From Diabrotica undecimpunctata (Eukaryota; Arthropoda; Insecta; Coleoptera; Chrysomelidae): a stretch of 64,000 bases of DNA. The DNA lies in assembly GCF_040954645.1 (NCBI RefSeq), contig NC_092805.1, positions 18,688,741 to 18,752,740 on the forward strand, given 5' to 3'. Positions within the stretch are counted from its first letter, which is position 1. Every line of letters starts with the position of its first letter. A model generated the notes under the pieces. The model had not been told where the DNA came from, did no database searches, and was given only the letters and a program-made list of their open reading frames with translations. Below are positions 54,260 through 64,000 of this stretch, piece by piece. The position numbers were made by a program, and so were the translations under genes.

Positions 54260-55700
54260 GTTTCAAAGGCAATCAGGAGAGATTTAAGGAAATTTAAAAC
54301 TGACAATATTAATCTAAAAGACGCTCTAAAAAGGAAAATAACAGCCTAAAAGTTCTACGTAGAAAGCTAACGAATGGGAAATGCGAAATTTATAAATTAA
54401 GAAACAAGCAAAATTAAATAATATCACGTAGAGACGAGTTAATACAGGTCGTCGAAGAGTTTTACGAGGAATTATATGGAAGTAGACGAGAAGATCAAAT
54501 AGGAATACAAACAGACATTTAAAGAAGATCATGAATCAAGGTTCCGAACTAATGCCAGAGATAGAGGTAGATAAGATTCGACAAGAATCAAGAAAAATGA
54601 AAAATTAAAAAAGCACCAGGAGATGATGGAATTGTAATAGAAGATATCGTAAATGGAAGAGATATGCTATTAAATAAATTAAGGAAACTGTTTAATCTAT
54701 GTTTGCAGCAAAGGGAGGGGAGCAAAGAATGGAACAATGCTATAACCATTCTGTTGCATAAAAAAGGAGAGACCTAGAAAATTATAGACCTATTAGCATG
54801 TTAAATAGTGGAGCTATACGTATAGTAAACTTATTTAGAATATTTACAAAAATGACACTATGACTGTTAAGATACACGATCAAACCGACCGATAAAAATA
54901 AAACGTGGAGATACATTGTCACCGAAATTATTCATAACGGCATTAGAATATGAATTTAAGATGGTCAATTTGGACCACAGAGGAGTAAAAATAGACGGCG
55001 AAAAACTTAACCATCTTCGTTTTGTAGATAAGATTGTCCTTCTCACAGATACTTTAGGAGAAGCCACAGATATGTGAATTGGACCTCGCATTTCGAAGGT
55101 GGGTCTCAGAATGTACTTGACCAAAGTTTATGACAAATATGGTCCCCAATAAGCATTTAACTATTCATGACAAAGTGGTAGAATTGGTGGAAAAATATAG
55201 GTATTTGGGTCATGAAATGAGAATCAGCAGAAATAACCAAAAATGCGAAATCCAGACACGAATTACTTTAGCGTGAGCAGCCTTTGGAAAACTGCGAGAC
55301 ACAATTAGGACGAACATACCAATTAGTCTCAAAAAGAAAGTATTTGACCAATGCGTATTCCCGGCCATGACCTATAGGGCGGAAACTATGACTCTAACCA
55401 AGACTACTAAATTGAGAGTGGCACGGAGACGAATGGAATGGTCTATGCTGGGAGTGACGTTGCGGGATCGAATAAGAAACGAAGATCTGCGAAGAGGGAC
55501 GAGTATTGCTGATGTTGTGGAACACATAGCGGAACTGAAATGCAACTGGGCAGGCCATGTAGTGAGAATGCACAATTCACGATGGACGAGGAAATTTACA
55601 AATTGGAGGTCAAGAGCAGACAAACGTAGTAGAGGAAGACCACGTACACGTTGGGCTGACGACATCAAGCGTATCACCAAAAATTGGCAACAAAGGAACT
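54260..55700 (+). mobile_element. LINE reverse transcriptase, decayed (family B)
   Basis: Segments: KKAPGDDGIVIEDI (about 54605), EWNNAITILLHKKGE (about 54728), RGDTLSPKLFITALEYEFKM (about 54902), RFVDKIVLL where YADD is expected (about 55018), EKYRYLGHEMRISRNNQKCE, AAFGKLRDTIRTNIPISLKK, YRAETMTLTKTTKLRVARRR, VEHIAELKCNWAGHVVRMHN and RSRGRPRTRWADDIKRITKN. Multiple breaks and loss of the catalytic aspartates show it is dead. It ends abruptly at about 55695, where a different LINE tail begins. Confidence 0.85.
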
Positions 55701-55890
55701 ATTTGTAGTAGACGGAAAGGTAGAAGGCCGAAGACCAAGAAGAAGATCTCCAACACGTTGGGCAGACCAAATGAAGACTTTGGTAGGAAAATCCTTACGT
55801 GAAACCGTCTATATGGCGCAGGATCGCAGCCAAACAATGTTTAGAGTGTCACCACGCCCTGACTAGGACTTAAGGAATGAGGAGGAGGAT
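55695..55890 (+). mobile_element. LINE 3' end (family C)
   Basis: Reads GKVEGRRPRRRSPTRWADQM, LRETVYMAQDRSQ and stop, then AATGAGGAGGAGGAT. The same family's tail is at 2425-2772. It starts mid-protein directly against the family B LINE, suggesting a nested 5'-truncated insertion or template switch. Confidence 0.7.
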
Positions 55891-56129
55891 CGTTATCGTA
55901 TTCGAAAATTGTGTCTCATTCCAATCACTGAAAACGTGGTAGTTGCCGTATTGATCTACTGTAGAGAATTATTTTTGACCGCACGAGAAAAGTGACTTGA
56001 GTAGTCTTTACTTCATGATTCTTTAAATTTCTGCTCACCATGACCTTCTTGATTTTTCCACTCAAGGATTGTCTTGGTATTATTCTTTTACGCCTTCCTT
56101 TGGATCATATATTAACAGGAATATAGACC
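55891..56129. other. Non-coding, nothing recognised
   Basis: No coding or repeats seen. Confidence 0.35.
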
Positions 56130-56660
56130 TTGTTTTAATTCGGTTCTTTCATAATGTTGACTATCGCCTGCTCTACTTCATTTTCTTGCAAAGCTTCTCG
56201 TAATGCCTTTCCTATAAAGGCGATGTGTGCTTCTATGAATTTTTTTTGAAATTTCTTGTTTAATAAAGAGATTATCAATATAGAACCTCCCAGATCTGAA
56301 ACCACTTACGTGTGTTTTGTGCTATTGCCATTATCTTATAAAATAGTTTACTGAGATTCACCCAACAATCTTTTGTAGGTCGCTGGGTCACTTATTTTTC
56401 TTTTTTTGTTAGAGGTTATATATGATATTTTTCATTGATATGATATCTTAGTCATTTATATGTGATCACTAAATACTCATAATCATAATACTCATGTACA
56501 AATATACAATAATAAATACTAATGTTAAATCTTTTATTAACTGGTCACGTCCATATTTTATCATTTCTGTCATTATGCCATCTGACCCTGGCATCATTTT
56601 TCATAGCATTTACAGCTCTCTATACAATAGCTCTTTTCTAATGAGATTTCCAGTCCTGAA
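56130..56660 (-). mobile_element. LINE reverse-transcriptase fragment
   Basis: The minus strand near 56640-56525 reads KELLYRE..., MPGSDGIMTEMIKYGRDQLI, matching the fingers block (KAPG.DGI..EM.K) of insect LINEs. Further left (56200-56140) weak text may be later RT. Highly decayed. Confidence 0.5.
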
Positions 56661-57034
56661 TCGAAATAACGTTGTTTGTAGACATCAAATGCTAAAAAAT
56701 CTTTTCAGATAACCACGTTAAACTAATATTTTCAGTTAACTATTCTGAAAGGAAAACAACAAAATTATACTAAAAATAATGGCATTTCCAGAAGTACAAT
56801 GTTCCGCAAATAATATGGGGCCCGTTTGGATTTCCGAGTGAGGAGTATCTTACTGAAACCTCCTTTATAGGTTAGTAAAATTGGGAAATGATCTTGGAAT
56901 CATGCAAATCAACAAGTAATGGTATAGGAATTGTGTATGGGCTTATAATAAGAATATTACAAAATAAAGCGTGGAAAGAAATGGCGAAATAAAATGTAAC
57001 TTAAGTTTAAAATAAAAAATAACTGAAAAATGGA

Positions 57035-57420
57035 TTAACTCACCCATTTTTCAAATACACACCCCTTTAAATGGTAGCACTTCGCGATTTTTTCGTATTT
57101 GGGGTTCATTGACCGTATGAAACAATAAAAGCCCTTTAACGTTGTAGTTTCTTTTAGTTCACTGCCTTTGGACATAAGCATATGTAGCCAGGAGAAATCC
57201 TCAAAATTTGCCGAGAATGTCAATTTAGAGACCCCAAAAAGAGGCAAAAATGTGTACCATTTTTACCCACAGGCTTCCCCCTAGAACGACCCATCGTAGG
57301 TGGGGAAAAAATAGATTTACCGAGCATCTGTACGCTGTACCAAAAAATGTTTCAAATAAAAAGTGTAGCTGAGATAATTTTAAATAAAAATGTTTATTAG
57401 CACTTTTTGTATAGAATGAA
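57035..57420 (-). repeat. Dispersed repeat R, copy 2 (longest)
   Basis: On the minus strand: TTTTTTGGTACAGCGTACAG, CACCTACGATGGGTCGTTCT, GTGGGTAAAAATGGTA, TTTTTGCCTCTTTTTGGGGT and TTGACATTCTCGGCAAATTT. It matches 60895-61192 over nearly 300 bases. Beyond the shared part it carries a 70-codon open frame (LMSKGSELKETTTLKGFYCF then IRSMNPKYEKIAKCYHLKGC) that I do not recognise. Confidence 0.7.
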
Positions 57421-57492
57421 CCGTTCTCACAGAAACAACGCTTGAAGCGACCGGCGATTTTGGAGGTCTTAAAAGGGAGGAGGATTTAATAT
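57421..57492. other. Spacer between repeat R and foldback
   Basis: Short, GC-richer sequence; no assignment. Confidence 0.3.
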
Positions 57493-58520
57493 TTATCACT
57501 TTCATTGACCGGTCGTAGTGGGATTTCCATTATTAGAGCATAATCTTCAAAGCTATAACATGAGATTTCGATTTTGAGTTTTGGCAACAAATATGAGCCG
57601 TTTGAAATATGGCTAAAAACCATCGAGTTAGAATCAATGGAGAAGCTATGAGCATATTAACGTGTGTATTAAAAACGGCGTAGGTAGGTGTGGCTAACGA
57701 TGATACCAATATGGCGGTGGGATCATGGCGGGACTCAATAATATTAAAACTACTATAAAAATATAACCAGTTATTCAGAAGATTTAATCATAATCTACAA
57801 AGTGCAATACATTTTTAATAAACTATGATTTATTTATCCCGCGGCAAACACTAAAAACACGATATATTATACACGACATAAAGATAAATTAATACAGTTA
57901 AATACTATTAATTTATTCTCTGAAGTACGGGCCATTACTTTGTTTACATATTAGTATACTAACCTGTAGAACGTTATTCCTGAAGATTTTTTATTAACAT
58001 TGCTTAACGTTGAGAACAAGAAACCATTATTATGCACTATCACAATATATTATTACAGTTTCTATAAAAGTATTATAAAACTAAAAATATTCGAAAAACA
58101 ACAAACGTAAACAAACATATACGATCTGTCAAAAGTGTCAAAAGAATCTTAACGATATGGCCGAAGTGAAGTGGTTTTTAGTCATGTGATGCCCTCTCCA
58201 TAGATTCTAACTCGATGCTAAAAACGCAGAATTGAAACTTTTAAAGTACAAACAATCACACGTCACGGGAAAGGCCTACACGAAAGCGGTATTGGGTGGA
58301 AGTTGTGAAGTTCCGAAAAACATACTTGTGCAATCAACAAGAAGCATTTTTAAACGTTTTAGAGCGTTTGTTAAGTGAAAGTTTAAATTCAGCGTTTTTA
58401 GGCATATTTCAAATGGCTCATCTGTAATCTATAAGTTTTAAATTAGATATAGTTTAAGAAGATTAGGATCTAAAAATAGAAATTCTCTAGTGACCGGTCA
58501 AAGTGATAAATTTTATTGAT
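57493..58520. mobile_element. Foldback element with unequal arms
   Basis: TTTATCACTTTCATTGACCG (about 57499) mirrors CGGTCAAAGTGATAAA (about 58494). Further in, ATGAGCCGTTTGAAATATGG (about 57592) mirrors CATATTTCAAATGGCTCAT (about 58402). CATCGAGTTAGAATCAATGG (about 57622) mirrors CCATAGATTCTAACTCGATG (about 58199). The order is conserved, but the right arm has about 150 extra bases. The centre is non-coding. Target duplication not defined. Confidence 0.65.
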
Positions 58521-58599
58521 TTCATGAGACTCAGAAAAAATGGCAAAAATCGCGCAACGTTTATATATTTAACACTTTTATAAAATCAACGAGGAGAAA

Positions 58600-60835
58600 C
58601 AATGAGTATCTTTGCAGCTGAACATGACTTAATCATGCTGAACACATTTTACAAACTACGACCTAGAGACAACGGATAAGATCAGAGAAAGACCATAAGA
58701 AACCATTTTAAGAAACCAAATAGACTATATACTTGTTAACAAAAGATATCGAAATGGTTTCAACAGTGTTAAAGCGTGTATAGACCCAAGTTAAAGAAAA
58801 CACGTGGAAAAACTGTAAAAAAACATGACATGAGAAAACTGAAATGTACTGCAGTAAAAGAAATAGTCAGCAAAATAATAAATAGAAAATTCAAAGAAAT
58901 CGATAATACAACTGAAAGCACAGAAGAGAAGATAGAATCCCTTAATAAAACAATAGACGACATTAAAGACAATTTGATGAAGAACGAAGAAGGTAAGAAT
59001 AAGACATGGATTACGACAGAGATTTTGCAGCTGATGGAAGAAAGAAGGAAAAACAAGAACAATAACTCTCTGTATAAAACATTACAATGAGATATACAGA
59101 GAAAGATCAGAGAAGCCAAACAGAAAGAACTGGAAAAACAATGCCAAGAAATCGAAATTCTATAAAGTAAATACGACGTCTTCAACGTGTATAAAAAGGT
59201 AAGAGAAATTACAGGCAGATGTAAAAACAAAAGAGTAAGTAAACTTGTTAATGACAACGGAAAGGAGTGGAAAAATCACATACGAAATTTATTTTTTGAT
59301 TAGAGAGAGAACCAGTCCCCAATACCTACGGAAACAGGACCACCTATACTAATGGCAGAAATAAGAGCAGCCATAATATCACTAAAAAAAGGGAGAGCTC
59401 CAGGACCAGACGGAGTATAGTCTGAATTTCTTAAACTTTTTGATGATGAATCTTTAAGAATACTATGTAAAATCTTCAATAATATCTATGACACAGGCAA
59501 TATTCCAAAAGATTGGCCAGTTTCAGAATTTATTACGTTATCAAAGAAACAGGGAGCGAAAAAATGCGGAGAATATAGGCGAATAAGTCTATTGAGCCAT
59601 ACACTAAAACTTTTTTAAAAAATTATACATCGCAGAATATACAAGCTATGCGAAGAGAGAATACAAGACACACAGTTTGGATTTATGAAAGGTGTAGGTA
59701 CGGGAGATGCACTGTTTAGTCTATAGGTATTATTCCAAAGATGCAGAGATATGACTTGCGATATCTACACCTGCTTTGTGGACTACCAAAAAGCATTTGA
59801 CACAGTTCAACACCGAAAAATGATGGAGGTTCTAACAAAAGCCTAAATAGATGTAAAGACCGGGGTATAATACAAAATTTATACTGGAACCATTCCGCCA
59901 CAATAAGAACAAATCTTGGAGATGAACCGACGGCAGCGATCCAGATTCTGCGAAACGTTAGACAAGGATGTATACTTTCACATATATTATTCAACCTATA
60001 TTCAGAGGAAATATTTAGTGAAGCCTTTAATTTCGAATATGGAATCCTTTTAAATGAAGAACGCCTAAACAACATCCGCTATGCAGATGACACCGTTATT
60101 TTTGCAGACAGTTTAAATAGTTAACAGCCACTAATAAACAAAGTAAATGAAGTAAGTGAAAGATTTGGACTACAAGTAAACATATCAAGAACTAAATTTA
60201 TGGTCATCGGCAAAAATAAAATTAGAGACGTCCAACTGCTTATCAAGAATACACCAGTGGACCGAGTAAAACAGTTTACCTAACTTGGAACAATAGTCAA
60301 CGAACAATGGGATCACTCGCAAGAAGTATAATGTAGAATAGAGAAGGTTAGGAGTGCATTCAACAGCATGGCCAAACTCTTTAAAAGCCACAACCTTAAT
60401 CTAGAGATAAAAAAAGGCTCCTACGATGTTATATCTTCTCGATATTATACCACTGAGTTGAATCCTGGACACTCACTGAAGCGATGGAGAAAAAACTTGT
60501 AGCCTTCGAGATGTGGCTATACAAAAGAATCCTAAGGATATCATAGACGGACAAGATAACCAACGAGACTGTACTACGAAGAATGGAGAAAGTTAGAATA
60601 TCCCAGACACATAATGAGAAACGGCACTAAATACAGATTACTGAAAATAATTCTTCAAGACAAAGTATTCGGAAAGCGAGGAATTGGGAGAAGAAGAATA
60701 TCATGGTTAAACAACCAGAGGAAATGCTTCTCCATAACAACAACTAATCTATTTAAAGCATTTGTTAATAAAATAATTATAGCCAGAATGATCGCCAATA
60801 TTCGAAAGGAATAGGCGCCAAAAGAAGAAGATTAA
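58600..60835 (+). mobile_element. LINE with endonuclease end and full RT, decayed (family D)
   Basis: In order: the end of an apurinic-type endonuclease with RNQIDYILVNKRYRNGFNSV (about 58705), a lysine-rich linker, AEIRAAIISLKKGRAPGPDG (about 59355), KDWPVSEFITLSKKQG (about 59510), YTCFVDYQKAFDTV (about 59765), ILRNVRQGCILSHILFNLYS (about 59945), NNIRYADDTVIFADSLNS (about 60070), VNISRTKFMVIGKNK, the thumb, then LVAFEMWLYKRILRIS and GKRGIGRRRISWLNNQRK. It ends VNKIIIARMIANIRKE, stop and AAAAGAAGAAGATTAAT. The catalytic YADD is intact, but many stops and shifts make it a fossil. The 5' part of the endonuclease is missing. Confidence 0.9.
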
Positions 60836-60894
60836 TATCTGACTTCATTTGCGGCCAAATACAAAAATTGAATACGAAAGATGCATTCTTCACC

Positions 60895-61195
60895 TTTAAA
60901 ATGCATTTTGATTTCAATCTGATAATAAGCATTTTGATTCAAAATTATCTCAACAAAATTTTTTTATTTGACACATTTTTTGTACTTCGTACAGATTCTT
61001 GGTAAATCGATTTTTTCCAATCTCTCCCACCCCTACGATGGGGCGTTCTATGGGGGAGCCAATGGGTAAAAGAGGTAAACATTTTTTCCTCTTTTTTATG
61101 GTCCCAAAATTAACATTCTCAGCAAAACTCAGCTTGTTCGTATGATTTTTAGAGGTTCAGTGGCATTTTCGTCTCTGACGACTGGAGTATATGCA
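60895..61195 (+). repeat. Dispersed repeat R, copy 3
   Basis: TTTGTACTTCGTACAGATTC, CCCCTACGATGGGGCGTTCT, AATGGGTAAAAGAGGTAAAC, CATTCTCAGCAAAACTCAGC and CGTCTCTGACGACTGGAGTA match copies 1 and 2. No coding sequence or obvious ends; it starts 60 bases after a LINE tail. Confidence 0.7.
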
Positions 61196-62139
61196 ATTAC
61201 ATACTGTTATCTTTCAATACCAAATTATGATTATATATCGTGATTGAGTATATTTACTTTTATTCTACAAATTCTTACTATTATTCTATAGTATTACTAC
61301 GAATTCAACTAAATTTTTGTGCCTAATATGAATTTCCTTTGCTAATTCTTGTTAGTTATTTTGTTTTAATTTGCGCAAATATCGGATTACAGCGAAAAAG
61401 ACCATTGACATCAATTACTGGAATTGAAATTTATCAGAATCGTTTAGCCAATTAACTGTTATTGGCATTTGGAGAAAAATGTTTCATAAACTAGGTGAAA
61501 CATGACACATGGAAAAACATTTTACTGGTTTTGAGAAAAAACGTTATTTTTATAAAATCAGATTTTATTTGTTGCATATTGGTTTAAATAAAAAAATATA
61601 CAAAACCTGCTTTTAAAGAAAACACGACTAGAAAAGCATAAGATATGTTTTATTACCTAAGTTCAAAAGAAATTTTCATGAACGTTGTATACTAAACAAT
61701 TATACAATGTATAGCAATGTATACATTGCTTTAAACAATTTATGGATACCGTTTTTTATTGCTCTTTTACCTAACTCCATATAATCGTAAAGACGGAACT
61801 CTCTTTCCATATTTCATGTGTGTTTTTACGTGTTTTAAAATGTCTCCCGTCTGAGGTTTTTCCTCATTGTGTTTGCGTCATCTATTCTACAATAGTATAT
61901 CTAAATATTCCATCTTTGATTATGTTTTATATTACCAGAATTTCCACTTTCAAATTTAGCCACCAGTGTTATTGCACCGTTTTCGTCAGCAATGTTTGTA
62001 CTTTTTAAATAAAACTCTAACTATTCTGATTCGATTTGTTACGATCGATGGATGAACCGTAGTGTTAGATTAGATATATCCGAGATGAATATAAAATACT
62101 AGTTCACAAAAAGGAAGGCAAAAATAGATGGAAAATGTA
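61196..62139. other. Non-coding, nothing recognised
   Basis: AT-rich; small direct repeats such as ATACAATGTATAGCAATGTA near 61705. No coding seen. Confidence 0.4.
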
Positions 62140-62400
62140 CTTTAAAGTTTGAGAATAAATAAAAGGAAGAGACATAGTCGTAATAGGAGCATATACCCCC
62201 ACCTATGACAGTAAAGGAGAAGAAAAAGATCAGTTCGAAGAAATTCTACAAGAAACACTAGAAAACGTAAACAGTCGGAAAGAATTATATTGATGATAGA
62301 CCTAGATGCAAGAACTGGAAGAAAGGTTAGTAGACTACAAGGCCTGTTCGATTGCGTAAACTGATTCCTTCCAAATCAATACTGATCCACCACCAAATGG
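62140..62400 (+). mobile_element. LINE endonuclease fragment
   Basis: Reads GRDIVVIGAYTPTYDSKGEE, KDQFEEILQETLENV and LLMIDLDARTGRKV across two frame changes. IDLDARTG corresponds to the GDFN.R.G catalytic block of LINE endonucleases. Cut on both sides. Confidence 0.65.
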
Positions 62401-62714
62401 GTCGACTTTCTGAATTGAAGGTGTACTAATCGTTCACAGGAAGACGAGCATCACAAGGAGTTAGAGGAAAACTAGACTCATCCCTAAAAAGTTAAGTCTC
62501 TTATGCCGAAGCTTTTAGCCGCTTCTGCTGTGAGGTGGTTTTCGTTTTGAGATCTTTTCCGACCTTAAATATGCTCTTTCGGAATCCATAAGGCCTCTCC
62601 ACAATCAGTGAACCGCTTAAGGACTAACTTTAAGATGTATGACGACAAAGCAAATATATCTACCATTTCCAATTAGTGCAACCGGTACCTGATTTTTAAA
62701 CTTAGTTCTTCTTC
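62401..62714. other. Non-coding, nothing recognised
   Basis: Possibly decayed LINE sequence, no usable motif. Confidence 0.35.
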
Positions 62715-62910
62715 TTGTTCTTCTTTCTCTGTATAAGCAATTCTGCGGATTAATACCTCTATGGAAGGTTGTTACTCCATCTTTTGCGCGGTGGTCCGAT
62801 ACTTCTTTTACCCATTGGTGACTTATCTCTTGCTATTTTGATGATACGGATTTTCTCCATTCTGCTTATGTGGTTATTCCATTCTTTTTTTCTATTTTGT
62901 TTCCATTCAT
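62715..62910 (-). mobile_element. LINE 3' end, same family as 13985-14520
   Basis: TATAAGCAATTCTG, CTCTATGGAAGGTTGTTA, GGTGACTTATCTCTTGCTAT and TTCTGCTTATGTGGTTA match 13990-14110. The minus-strand 3' end carries a GAAGAACAAGAAGAAGAA tail at about 62705-62725. Confidence 0.7.
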
Positions 62911-62959
62911 TTATACACATGTCATTTATACACGTTACATTTTATTCTGTCGTCACTTC

Positions 62960-63245
62960 TCTTTCGACCTCTCAGCGCATTTCCCGTAATTCGATAAGTT
63001 CCTTGGCCAAGGCTAAGATATTAGACTTAATTTTCGTCCAGTTTTCTTCGACTCCATCACTTTCTGTGATATGTTTTTCTGCTTTTTCGACTTGTATCTT
63101 TGTGGTGTATTCTGGTGTTTTGTTATCACATATATGTGTTTTCATTCGGATTTTGCACAATACCAATTTATGATCGCTTTCTATTTCTGCTGATGTTAGT
63201 GCTCTTACATCCAAGATTTGAAAGGGGTGTAACTCATATCATAGA
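62960..63245 (-). mobile_element. LINE endonuclease C-terminus and linker
   Basis: The minus strand reads ILDVRALTSAEIESDHKLVL, CKIRMKTHICDNKTPEY and ENWTKIKSNILALAKELIEL. ESDHKL is the catalytic SDH block. It is open for 80 codons, then joins the LINE tail to its left, so 62715-63245 may be one internally deleted copy. Confidence 0.75.
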
Positions 63246-63364
63246 TCTTTGTCCTCTACTGTTTTCAAAAGTGTATTTGTATTGTTCTTTGTGAGTGAAA
63301 AGTGTATTATTAATACGTATTTTGTTTATGCTACAGAGGTCCGTCAGAAGGTCTCCGTTTTCAT

Positions 63365-63590
63365 TAAACTTAGTTATGCATCAGAAATTCGATCAAGAAT
63401 AGAGTTGAAGATGAGGAAATTTCTGAGTAACCAAAGTCTCAATCAGCAAATCCGATATCGTATGGTAAAATGTTGTATCCACTCTATTCTTCTTTATCGT
63501 GCTTCAGGTTATACTATTAATGTTGATTTAATGATGTTGAGATGTGGATTTTTATCCAAATCCAAGTTTAAAGCGATGTTGATTGTTTTC
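63365..63590 (+). mobile_element. LINE thumb-region fragment
   Basis: Reads YASEIRSRIELKMRKFLSNQ, SLNQQIRYRMVKCCIHSILL, YRASGYTINVDLMML: the SRI..AR.AF..M...L block after the RT core of insect LINEs, close to family D. It is broken off by the (TA)n-tailed LINE on the opposite strand. Confidence 0.7.
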
Positions 63591-63591
63591 G

Positions 63592-63593
<2 letters not shown>

Positions 63594-63631
<38 letters not shown>
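63594..63631. repeat. (TA)n tract, 3' tail of the minus-strand LINE
   Basis: About 38 bases of alternating AT lying directly after the end of the family A LINE read on the minus strand. Confidence 0.85.
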
Positions 63632-63633
<2 letters not shown>

Positions 63634-64000
63634 CGGGGATCCTACAGCTTCTGCCGCTTCCCGCATTTCGATCGCCATCTTTTTCTATCTCTCCAGGTGT
63701 CTTCATCAATGGCTCTGTCTTTCATGGTTTCCATAACACCTTGTATCCAAGACTTGGCTGGTCTTCCTCGTTTCCTTCTATTACTTGGATTGTATTCCAT
63801 AGCTCTTTTTGGCTATCTGTTGTCGTCCATCCTCTGTACGTGTCCATACCATATTAACTGTCTAGTTTCTATTCTTTCAGAAGTTGTATGTACTCTATCT
63901 GTTTTTCTTCTAATTTCAGAATTAGGTATACGTTCTACTCTTGATATACGGCAAGCTCTTCTTAGGTAGTCCATTTCAACCGTGTCAACTTTTTTCTTTC
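63632..64000 (-). mobile_element. LINE C-terminal region, (TA)n-tailed family A (runs off window)
   Basis: The minus strand reads [60 protein letters not shown] and WRDRKRWRSKCGKRQKL, stop, then (TA)n. The same ending and tail are at 11700-12369. The rest of the element lies beyond the right edge. Confidence 0.82.

Noticed and set aside
58155..58195. Short ATGGCCGAAG start preceded by TGTCAAA motifs, as a gene start
   Set aside because: The frame closes after about ten codons and lies in the arm of a foldback element.
58769..59257. 162-codon minus-strand frame rich in Leu, Ser and Phe
   Set aside because: Shadow of the lysine- and glutamate-rich linker of the plus-strand LINE.

Overview
This is a 64 kb piece of an AT-rich, repeat-laden animal genome, almost certainly an insect. 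The reasons are a spliced eukaryotic gene with GT-AG introns, 28S rRNA with an arthropod-like 3' end, and a dense mix of piggyBac, Merlin, Tc1/mariner, pogo/Tigger, Penelope-like and non-LTR elements typical of insects. A beetle with a large genome would fit, but the order cannot be fixed from the sequence alone. No bacterial genes, CRISPR arrays or operons are present.

The one confidently identified host gene is the 3' half of ATG7 (autophagy E1-like enzyme), plus strand, positions 1 to about 15135. Seven exons (1-67, 1834-1989, 2097-2285, 7051-7218, 8565-8680, 13617-13917, 14976-15035) join in frame to about 351 C-terminal residues. They keep the ATP-binding GxGxxG motif, the catalytic cysteine and both zinc CxxC pairs, and end at a stop codon followed by AATAAA. 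Its introns are swollen by transposons: a piggyBac relic (0.4-1.7 kb), a LINE tail (2.4 kb), two Merlin pieces (3.1 and 4.3 kb), two mariner-related relics (5.3-6.3 and 7.5-8.4 kb), a 2255-bp near-complete palindrome (8.7-11.0 kb), a (TA)n-tailed LINE (11.7-12.4 kb), a 761-bp foldback element (12.6-13.3 kb) and another LINE piece (14.0-14.5 kb).

From 15 to 47 kb the sequence is mostly a transposon graveyard: a foldback element (15.7-17.1 kb), pogo/Tigger relics (18.6-19.5, 22.8-23.6 kb), Tc1 (24.6-25.7 kb), LINE tails, a piggyBac-like element with palindromic internal repeats (30.0-31.5 kb), and a nested stack at 31.6-35.6 kb. In that stack one LINE is split by a second LINE tail and by an IS630/Tc1/mariner element with a long catalytic spacer. 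A Penelope-like element at 36.6-38.3 kb is itself split by a 1-kb inverted Penelope-type insertion. A 5'-truncated 28S rRNA fragment lies at 42.25-42.97 kb and runs into a (TA)n tract; two Tc1 relics follow. Possible non-transposon coding bits are a terminal exon-like minus piece at 20.4 kb, an untranslated-exon-like stretch at 20.9 kb, and a well-formed coding exon at 47741-47831. I could not name any of these genes.

From 48 to 64 kb LINE fragments dominate, including a near-complete but decayed EN-RT element at 58.6-60.8 kb. A dispersed unclassified repeat has copies at 51.2, 57.2 and 61.1 kb. Almost every transposon coding region is broken by stops or frameshifts, so apart from ATG7 and the unnamed exons little here looks functional. 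The most notable structures are the inverted-repeat elements (at least seven in 64 kb), above all the 2.25-kb palindrome that begins 36 bases after an ATG7 splice donor.
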